From the NCBI GenBank assembly GCA_903823545.1, contig CAIJTL010000620.1:1-6089 (forward strand): a stretch of 6,089 nt of DNA. Reading direction: 5' to 3'. The position numbers were made by a program, and so were the translations under genes. Positions 1 to 4,290 of the stretch are shown here, piece after piece. Within the stretch, counting starts at the first letter, position 1. Each line of letters opens with the position of its first letter. The notes beneath the pieces were generated by a model that saw only the letters and a program-made list of their open reading frames with translations, was not told the DNA's origin and did no database searches. This stretch comes from an uncultured Planctomycetaceae bacterium. Its GTDB lineage: Bacteria; Planctomycetota; Planctomycetia; Planctomycetales; Planctomycetaceae.

Positions 1-27
1 CCGCCCTCGCTGACGCTTCGGGTTAGT
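1..27 (-). repeat. Planctomycete dispersed repeat, copy 1 (inside methyltransferase frame)
   Basis: Read on the minus strand, this stretch begins ACTAACCCGAAGCGTCAGCG and continues GAGGGCGG. It matches the copy at 2868-2894 at 25 of 27 positions. It lies in the open frame of the DNA methyltransferase, where it encodes TNPKRQRGR. The match stops only because the window ends. I recall this unit as very common in planctomycete genomes. That part is memory, while the match within the window is direct. Confidence 0.85.
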
Positions 28-936
28 TTCTGCGACAGTGGCTTTCACTTGCTTCGCTTTCTTCCCCGCTTCCGGTGTTGCTGGCGCGCTGACCAACGGT
101 TCTGGCGCCCCTTCGAGCAAATCGCCGACACAACAATTCGCGAGACGATTGCTGCCACGTTGGACGTACTCCGGCGAGAGTTCATAGCCGAGGAACTGCC
201 GACGTAGTTTCTTCGCTACGGTCAATGTCGTCGCACTTCCCGCGAACGGATCAAGCACCGTCTCTCCTTCAGCCGAACACAGCCGCACAATGCGGCCGAG
301 CAGTTGCTCCGGCATCTGGCAGCCGTGAAAGCCTTCACGTTCTTTGAACGTCCCGGCGACGCGCGGAAAGTACCACGTGTCTTCGTTCGGTGTCAGACAA
401 TCGGCGAGGTCTTGCGGTCGCAGAATCCACGTATCGTCAGGCAATCGGCCTTTCGGATTCGCTCGATTGTCGTTGTAGACCAGTTGCCGCGCTGACGGGA
501 TGCGATTCTCTGGCTCATCCGATCGAAACGTGAACTTCGCAGCATCTTTCACGAAGTAAAACAAATGCGCGTGTGAGCGGCTGAATTTGAATTTGCAGTT
601 CACTCCGAACGTGTAATACCAAATCACCCAACTGCGAGTGTGAAAGCCGATTTCTTGGCTGAGCAGTTTGAGTTCAGCCGCGTACTCGTCACCGATCGCC
701 AACCAAAACGTTCCGGTCGGCTTGAGTACTCGATGCACGGCGGAAATCCATTCACGCGACCAATCGAGATAATGCTGATGTTCTTTGACGTCTTTGTAGA
801 TGTCGTACTCATAACCGATGTTGAACGGCGGATCGGCAAAAGCCAGATCGATCGAGCCTTCCGGCAATTTATTCATGCCAGCAACACAATCGCCTTGATG
901 AATCCGATTCAAAACCGCTGAAGAAACTGCTGCCAT
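1..936 (-). CDS. Beta-class DNA methyltransferase (N6_N4_Mtase family), C-terminus beyond window
   Basis: Transfers a methyl group from S-adenosylmethionine to an exocyclic base amine in DNA, most likely N6-adenine. The frame is open for 312 codons from the ATG at 936 to base 1, with no stop. The catalytic motif DPPF is at residues 35-38, inside [16 protein letters not shown], and the SAM-binding motif [10 protein letters not shown] is at 228-237. Motif IV before motif I is the beta-class order (PF01555). Residues 110-200 between them should hold target recognition. The opening [19 protein letters not shown] is typical of the family N-terminus and supports this start, although no good ribosome site precedes it. 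Family members are about 250-350 residues, so little is missing. After about residue 275 the sequence becomes a low-complexity basic tail ([12 protein letters not shown]) and ends in TNPKRQRGR, encoded by the dispersed repeat. No restriction nuclease is visible, so it may be an orphan regulatory methylase or half of a restriction system continuing to the left. Target sequence unknown. Confidence 0.93.
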   Translation of the reverse strand, partial: MAAVSSAVLNRIHQGDCVAGMNKLPEGSIDLAFADPPFNIGYEYDIYKDVKEHQHYLDWSREWISAVHRVLKPTGTFWLAIGDEYAAELKLLSQEIGFHTRSWVIWYYTFGVNCKFKFSRSHAHLFYFVKDAAKFTFRSDEPENRIPSARQLVYNDNRANPKGRLPDDTWILRPQDLADCLTPNEDTWYFPRVAGTFKEREGFHGCQMPEQLLGRIVRLCSAEGETVLDPFAGSATTLTVAKKLRRQFLGYELSPEYVQRGSNRLANCCVGDLLEGAPEPLVSAPATPEAGKKAKQVKATVAETNPKRQRGR

Positions 937-1007
937 TGAATGACGATCCAAGTGTTGAAATCTCGATAAGTGAAGCGGGACGAATTCTATTGACCGTCGT
1001 TGTCGCT
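937..1007. other. Short intergenic gap between two minus-strand methyltransferase genes
   Basis: These 71 bases separate the stop of the Methyltransf_32 gene from the ATG of the DNA methyltransferase. There is no clear Shine-Dalgarno sequence in front of the ATG at 936. A 7-bp inverted repeat (TGAAGCG at 971-977, CGCTTCA at 1004-1010) overlaps the upstream stop codon, but it has a 26-base loop and no T-run. The frame of the methylase stays open upstream through this gap, so a longer N-terminus from a non-ATG codon is formally possible, but the family-like start argues against it. Confidence 0.5.
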
Positions 1008-2219
1008 TCAACGCGGTTGCTGAAATCGCTCCAACGCGAAATCGCTCAGCCCCAATTGCGATTTGAGATGTTCATACCGGTCGCGTGATGCGGGCTTCGA
1101 CGAACCTTCATTCCGGATCGCTCGCAGCAGCAGGTTCTTCGGTGTGTGTTCGAGGTCGATGAATTCGATCACTTGAGTCCGATAACCGACCGTTTCGAGA
1201 TACTCCGCACGCAGGGCATCCGTTGCGAGTGCAGCGAATCGTTCGCGAAGGATGCCGTGCCGCAACAAGCCCGGAAGTTGTTCGGTCGGCATCAAGTTGG
1301 CGACTTCATGCTGACAACATGGGACAGCCAAGATGACTTTCGCTTGCCAACCAATCGCTTGAGCGATTGCCGCATCGGTCGCGGTATCGCAGGCGTGCAG
1401 TGAGACGCTGAGATCGACATGACCATTCGGTGTGTACCCCGCGATATCACCCACTTCAAAGCGCAGACCTTTGCATTCCAGCTTGTCAGCGATCCGTTGG
1501 CAGTCATTGACGACATCCGCTTTCAGATCAAGCCCGATCACTTCGACTTCGCGGCTTCGCAGTTCGGTCAGCAAGTAATGCAGAGCGAACGTGAGATAAC
1601 TCTTACCACAACCGAAGTCGATCACTCGCAACGGACCGCTGATAGGTAACTCGGGAAGGATTTCGTCCACGAACTCCAAGAACCGATTCACCTGTCGAAA
1701 CTTCGCCTGCTTGGCCGCCTTCACCTGACCGGCGGGAGTCATGACTCCGATCTCGGTCAGAAAGGGACAAGGTCGACCTTCGGGAATCAGGTATTTCTTA
1801 CGTCGATCATGTTCGACGACCGGAGCGGATTTCGACGGACGTCGGCGGCCCAATTGTCCGTTGCCGTCATGACGAATGCGCGCCGAGAAATCCGCCTCGT
1901 CAGTAAACAGATCCCCTTGAAAGAACCGCGAGCCGAGTTCTTCGGTCACCCGCGCAATGACCTTTTCCGCCGCCAGGTTTTGATGAAACTCTTGATTGCC
2001 ACGTCGTTCGGCCAGTTGATATCGCCGTTCGCCAGCCAGTTCGATTGGTCGGAATGAAAGCTTCGTCGTCGCTTCAGATGGGTTCTCCCCCACCTTGCGA
2101 TGTGGTTGACTGAGGGTGATCCCCCAGCAGACATCTCGTGACAGCGCATCACGGAGCAAATCGAGAAACTCATTCAAGGGGTTAATGGATTCAACAGACA
2201 CGCAGTGTTCTCCAGCCAT
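1008..2219 (-). CDS. Class I SAM-dependent methyltransferase, Methyltransf_32 (PF13679, METTL25-like) type
   Basis: A cytosolic methyltransferase of unknown substrate, 403 residues if it starts at the ATG at 2219. Residues 1-140 form an N-terminal region. It is followed by [20 protein letters not shown] (141-160), which I recognise from bacterial members of this family. The Rossmann core follows: SAM-binding motif [13 protein letters not shown] at 199-211, acidic strand end GLDLKAD at 229-235, [10 protein letters not shown] at 273-282, and VPCCQHE at 299-305. The paired cysteines and histidine suggest a metal or substrate site, which is inference. Start: ATG 2219 has no ribosome site. A GTG at 2201 has GGAG 8 bases upstream and would give 397 residues. 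A TTG at 2324 would extend the frame deep into the upstream gene and is unlikely. The start overlaps the end of the 208-residue gene by 46 or 28 bases, implying one transcript and perhaps coupled translation. Family assignment is firm, substrate (RNA or protein) unknown. Confidence 0.9.
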   Translation of the reverse strand: MAGEHCVSVESINPLNEFLDLLRDALSRDVCWGITLSQPHRKVGENPSEATTKLSFRPIELAGERRYQLAERRGNQEFHQNLAAEKVIARVTEELGSRFFQGDLFTDEADFSARIRHDGNGQLGRRRPSKSAPVVEHDRRKKYLIPEGRPCPFLTEIGVMTPAGQVKAAKQAKFRQVNRFLEFVDEILPELPISGPLRVIDFGCGKSYLTFALHYLLTELRSREVEVIGLDLKADVVNDCQRIADKLECKGLRFEVGDIAGYTPNGHVDLSVSLHACDTATDAAIAQAIGWQAKVILAVPCCQHEVANLMPTEQLPGLLRHGILRERFAALATDALRAEYLETVGYRTQVIEFIDLEHTPKNLLLRAIRNEGSSKPASRDRYEHLKSQLGLSDFALERFQQPR

Positions 2220-2800
2220 TGTTGAAGTCGCAAGACGCCATCGCGTCCTCGCGGTGAAAATTTTTCCGGCAACCAGCGAGCATCCGATCGCAGGAATTCC
2301 CAACGACGTCGCTGCCGACGCCAAGTGACGATCGACGATCGATCCACAAATAACACGCCGGGATCGCTCATCAATAAGTCTGCCAACGCGAACCGGTCAT
2401 GTCCGTCAACTTTGAGCGGTCGTGATGACCCGGCAACGATCGCTCCATCTTCTTTCATCAACCAAGCGTGGAGCTTTCGGACAGGCATCGCAAGGGCTGA
2501 CAACACTCGTGCCGTTAATGACGCTGGCGGCGGCGATTCAACGTCAAATGAAAACACAATGGATCGATGCGGCACAAACAACATTCCATTCGTCGTCAGG
2601 TGCAGCAACCCACGTCTCGGCAATGTCGCACGAACCACGTCACATTCACCGAGGCAGTCGACCCAATCGCCGATCCCGCTTGCAACATCTTCATGCATTA
2701 AGTCGGGCAGATATTGGTCGAGCCGACCATTGCAAATCGGACACGACGCGTCGCGAGGTTCGCGCCATTGCAGACATTCGGGGCAGAGCAACAAGATCAT
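2174..2800 (-). CDS. Zinc-ribbon protein of unknown function (208 aa)
   Basis: I do not recognise this protein. Residues 6-23 form a compact zinc ribbon, CPEC followed after ten residues by CPIC (cysteines 6, 9, 20, 23), expected to bind one zinc ion. From about residue 52 to 86 the pattern RGLLHLTTNGMLFVP followed by alternating hydrophobic residues resembles the strands of a GRAM/PH-type fold; this is a weak, inferred resemblance. The segment 159-168 is strongly basic (TWRRQRRRWE), and the C-terminal part has [20 protein letters not shown]. There is no signal peptide or clear membrane helix, so it is probably cytosolic. The ATG at 2800 is well supported: GGAG lies 8 bases upstream. It is the first gene of the minus-strand group, and its stop codon lies inside the start of the methyltransferase gene, so the two may work together. 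It could be a planctomycete-specific partner or regulator of that enzyme, but nothing proves it. Confidence 0.75.
   Translation of the reverse strand: MILLLCPECLQWREPRDASCPICNGRLDQYLPDLMHEDVASGIGDWVDCLGECDVVRATLPRRGLLHLTTNGMLFVPHRSIVFSFDVESPPPASLTARVLSALAMPVRKLHAWLMKEDGAIVAGSSRPLKVDGHDRFALADLLMSDPGVLFVDRSSIVTWRRQRRRWEFLRSDARWLPEKFSPRGRDGVLRLQQWLENTACLLNPLTP
2210..2213 (-). promoter_or_regulatory. Candidate ribosome binding site for a GTG start at 2201
   Basis: On the minus strand GGAG is followed by AACACTGC and then GTG at 2201, the same 8-base spacing as in front of the zinc-ribbon gene. It lies within the coding end of that gene. If used, the methyltransferase is six residues shorter than from ATG 2219, and re-initiation after the nearby stop at 2174 is plausible. 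Confidence 0.4.
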
Positions 2801-2808
2801 CGAATAAT

Positions 2809-2812
2809 CTCC
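2809..2812 (-). promoter_or_regulatory. Ribosome binding site of the zinc-ribbon gene
   Basis: On the minus strand GGAG is followed by eight bases and then the ATG at 2800. This is the clearest ribosome site in the window and fixes the start of the 208-residue protein. Confidence 0.6.
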
Positions 2813-2867
2813 GCGCCCACCACCTTGCGATCCCCTTGGCGATTCACTCTATTGCCACCGCGCACAC

Positions 2868-2894
2868 ACTAACCCGAAGTGTCAGCGAGGGCGA
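2868..2894 (+). repeat. Planctomycete dispersed repeat, copy 2 (left arm of inverted pair)
   Basis: Begins ACTAACCCGAAGTGTCAGCG and continues with GAGGGCGA. It is 25/27 identical to the minus-strand copy at 1-27. It lies between divergent genes. In one frame it reads LTRSVSEG. It is non-coding here, because it lies between the ATG at 2800 (minus) and the ATG at 2987 (plus). Confidence 0.85.
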
Positions 2895-2936
2895 CTGCTC
2901 CCCAAGCCTCTCATTGGCAATCGCCGTGCCGCGTTC

Positions 2937-2963
2937 GCCCACGCTTACGGTTCGAGTTAGTTT
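2937..2963 (-). repeat. Planctomycete dispersed repeat, diverged copy 3 (right arm of inverted pair)
   Basis: Its minus strand reads ACTAACTCGAACCGTAAGCG followed by TGGGCGA, and pairs with the arm at 2868-2894 at 22 of 27 positions. The two arms enclose about 42 bases. Transcribed RNA could fold into an imperfect long hairpin, as in paired REP-type elements. It ends 23 bases before the ATG of the Tsr3-like gene. Confidence 0.75.
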
Positions 2964-2986
2964 TAACAACGTGAATCATTCGCCTC

Positions 2987-3457
2987 ATGCCAGATCATCC
3001 GCCGACAATTATCGTCGTCCACCGCCGCGAGAACCGAAAGAAGTGCTCGGTGGAACCACTGCGCGAGCGGGCGGGATTCATCTTTTGGACGTATCCCGAT
3101 GACGGTCCGGAATCGCTCGATGGTTACGTCCGACTCGGAATCGGCGGACCACTCTTGACCGAAGCCGATTCTGCAAACGGCCTGCTCGTCATTGATGCGA
3201 CTTGGAGACTCGCCGAGCGGATGGAAAAGAAATACGCTCACATCCCTGTTCGCAGCCTTCCCAAATGGCAAACAGCCTACCCGCGCGTTTCTAAAGTCTT
3301 CGACGACCCATCCGCTGGATTGGCGACGATCGAAGCCATCTACGCAGCATATCGCGCAATGGGCCACAGCACTGAAGGGCTGTTGGATCAATACCACTGG
3401 AGCGACGAATTCTTGGCGATTAACGGCGAGCACTTAGGCGAGCGGGGCGGCAGTTGA
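2987..3457 (+). CDS. Tsr3-like (TDD superfamily) probable rRNA aminocarboxypropyl transferase
   Basis: A 156-residue cytosolic protein whose order of motifs matches Tsr3 (RLI-like plus DUF367 regions). Tsr3 moves the aminocarboxypropyl group of SAM onto a modified uridine of small-subunit rRNA in archaea and eukaryotes. Visible parallels are [19 protein letters not shown] (13-31, like the Tsr3 N-terminal KKC..KL region), [20 protein letters not shown] (54-73, like SPAD...GLAVVDCSW), and [12 protein letters not shown] (89-100) followed by [11 protein letters not shown] (111-121, like the Tsr3 ANPVNYG...LSCVEALAA segment). The D-A-T-W at 70-73 also recalls DTW-domain (TapT) tRNA enzymes of the same superfamily, so the substrate could be tRNA instead. 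No zinc cysteines of the DTW type are present. It stands alone on its strand, has no obvious ribosome site, and converges on the PH-domain gene. Superfamily assignment is fairly sure; the substrate is inferred. Confidence 0.8.
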   Translation: MPDHPPTIIVVHRRENRKKCSVEPLRERAGFIFWTYPDDGPESLDGYVRLGIGGPLLTEADSANGLLVIDATWRLAERMEKKYAHIPVRSLPKWQTAYPRVSKVFDDPSAGLATIEAIYAAYRAMGHSTEGLLDQYHWSDEFLAINGEHLGERGGS

Positions 3458-3534
3458 TGGGAAGAATGTGATCGATAGGAAACTGGCAACTCTCTGAGAT
3501 TCATCATCCCCATGAATCCCATTCTTCCCATCAA
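3454..3534. terminator. Probable bidirectional terminator between convergent genes
   Basis: A perfect 15-bp inverted repeat, TTGATGGGAAGAATG at 3454-3468 and CATTCTTCCCATCAA at 3520-3534, surrounds 51 bases. Inside is a second small hairpin, GATTCAT at 3498-3504 with ATGAATC at 3512-3518. The left arm overlaps the stop codon of the Tsr3-like gene, and the right arm ends 13 bases from the stop of the PH-domain gene. There is no T-run, so it is not a classic intrinsic terminator; the position between convergent genes is the main argument. Confidence 0.55.
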
Positions 3535-3547
3535 TCGTGTCCAACGA

Positions 3548-4063
3548 CTACTTCCGAGCGTTAATCGTCGCCAATGACGCCTGCACCTGCATCGAAGCGT
3601 CGCGTGCTTTGGTGATGTTTTCGCGGAAGATTTCGGCGTGCGGCAAACCTTCGAGCCGCATCACGACGTCACCTTTGGCGTTCAAGATCAACAGGTCGGA
3701 CGCGTGATAAAACTCTTGGCCTGGCTGCTGAGCAACCTGCATCGAGGTGATGTCAGCCAGCTCAACGCGCTGCATCATCCGACCGCCGAGTCCTGACCAG
3801 CGTTGCACGGATTTCGTTGTGATCGTGAACCGTTCGCCGATGACCTTTTGAGCGAAATACAACGCAACTGCTGGTCCCGCGAGCGGGAGACCGAAGAGCA
3901 AGTTGGAAATCTTCAAGCCAAAAATCCGAATCGGGATCATCTCCAAGATTTGTCCCAGAAATTTTCCCAGACCCATCGCGGCAATCGAAGGCCACTTGGT
4001 CAAGAGTTGCGTTTCAGTGCCAGCGGAAACGCCGGCGATGGCTTGCGATTTCAAGTTCGACAT
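3548..4063 (-). CDS. Membrane-anchored bacterial PH-domain (bPH2-like) protein
   Basis: A 171-residue protein probably anchored in the cytoplasmic membrane. After a hydrophilic N-terminus of about 23 residues there is a moderately hydrophobic stretch at 25-45, then a clear membrane segment at about 53-72 (NLLFGLPLAGPAVALYFAQK). The soluble part begins with GERFTITTKSVQRWSG (77-91), then RVELADITSMQVAQQ (99-113), and YHASDLLILNAKGDVVMRL (119-137). This succession, with the TIT(T)K.V and V.L.DI..+ patterns, is that of the bPH2/YdbS-like domain (PF03703). Such domains mediate assembly or lipid/protein contacts at the membrane; no enzyme activity is expected. The C-terminal helix (143-171) completes the fold. 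The ATG at 4063 is the best start, though without a visible Shine-Dalgarno site. It is a single gene between a convergent and a divergent neighbour. Its specific role is unknown. Confidence 0.8.
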   Translation of the reverse strand: MSNLKSQAIAGVSAGTETQLLTKWPSIAAMGLGKFLGQILEMIPIRIFGLKISNLLFGLPLAGPAVALYFAQKVIGERFTITTKSVQRWSGLGGRMMQRVELADITSMQVAQQPGQEFYHASDLLILNAKGDVVMRLEGLPHAEIFRENITKARDASMQVQASLATINARK

Positions 4064-4100
4064 GACGGCACGTATTCGGTCAAAACACCGCGAGTTCGCG

Positions 4101-4139
4101 GGAAGTCAAAACGAAACCGGCTGCTCAATCAGGCAGCCG
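4101..4139 (-). terminator. Terminator-like hairpin upstream of the PH-domain gene
   Basis: On the minus strand a 7-bp GC-rich stem, CGGCTGC paired with GCAGCCG around an 8-base loop (4118-4139), is followed directly by GTTTCGTTTTGAC. This is the shape of an intrinsic terminator with an interrupted T-run. It sits 54 bases before the ATG at 4063 on the same strand, so it could be a leader attenuator, the end of a short transcript, or just a 5' leader hairpin. Confidence 0.4.
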
Positions 4140-4194
4140 CACAGGGGCGAGAAGCCTAATCGCCGATCTCTTGGAATTCCAGCGATGATCCGAG

Positions 4195-4212
4195 CGTTGT
4201 GGCGATCCCCGC
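4195..4212 (+). repeat. Imperfect direct repeat of the glycosyltransferase 5' end, unit 1
   Basis: CGTTGTGGCGATCCCCGC here matches 4305-4322 (CGTTGTGGCGATTCCTGC) at 16 of 18 positions, 110 bases apart. Unit 2 encodes VVAIPA near the start of the glycosyltransferase. Unit 1 would also read VVAIPA, but in a different frame that closes at a TGA near 4259. It may be a remnant of a small duplication or chance. Confidence 0.4.
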
Positions 4213-4290
4213 CTGCGACTATACCGCCGCGCGGCGAAGTTCGTCGCAAAACCCGATGTGACCGGGTCGTAGAGCGACGGGACGACAAGT

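Larger units (their letters stand above)
2801..2986. other. Divergent intergenic region dominated by the inverted repeat pair
   Basis: This 186-base gap separates the zinc-ribbon gene (minus) from the Tsr3-like gene (plus). The repeat pair fills 2868-2963. The remaining 66 bases on the left must hold signals for the minus-strand gene, including its GGAG. Only about 23 bases lie between the repeat and the plus-strand ATG, so the plus promoter must overlap the repeat or lie to its left. I see no convincing -35/-10 pair on either strand. Confidence 0.6.
4064..4290. other. Divergent intergenic region with several hairpins
   Basis: 227 bases between the PH-domain gene (minus) and the glycosyltransferase gene (plus), with no credible ORF. 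It holds a tight hairpin CCGCG-AGTT-CGCGG (4088-4101), a stronger one at 4118-4139, and ACCCG (4251-4255) pairing with CGGGT (4263-4267). A TATAGT on the minus strand (4218-4223) could be a -10 box for the PH-domain gene, but no -35 lies at normal spacing. An 18-base stretch at 4195-4212 is repeated at the start of the downstream gene. Confidence 0.5.

Noticed and set aside
624..921. Short ORFs on both strands inside the DNA methyltransferase
   Set aside because: They lie in other frames of a gene with clear DPPF and DPFAG motifs and show no family pattern of their own.
971..1010. 7-bp inverted repeat as a terminator after the Methyltransf_32 gene
   Set aside because: Loop of 26 bases, no T-run, and an adjacent co-directional gene; too weak to call.
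2220..2324. N-terminal extension of the methyltransferase to TTG 2324
   Set aside because: It would overlap the upstream gene by 151 bases, has no ribosome site, and the added 35 residues look random.
2325..2807. Plus-strand open frame of 160 codons opposite the zinc-ribbon gene
   Set aside because: Its product is low-complexity with no family pattern, while the opposite strand gives a ribosome site, an ATG and a zinc ribbon.
2868..2963. CRISPR array or insertion-sequence ends
   Set aside because: Only two inverted arms, no regular direct repeats with spacers, no transposase frame between or beside them, and no target duplication seen.
2422..3102. Plus-strand open frame of 226 codons spanning the repeat pair
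   Set aside because: It covers the antisense of one gene, the intergenic repeats (reading LTRSVSEG) and the first part of the Tsr3-like gene in another frame. It is the kind of spurious ORF this repeat creates.
2963..3433. Minus-strand open frame of 156 codons opposite the Tsr3-like gene
   Set aside because: It mirrors the real gene and has no recognisable motif, whereas the plus strand matches Tsr3.
4218..4250. Minus-strand TATAGT with TTGCGA as a sigma-70 promoter
   Set aside because: The spacer would be 20 bases, outside the usual 16-18, and planctomycete promoters are hard to recognise by eye.
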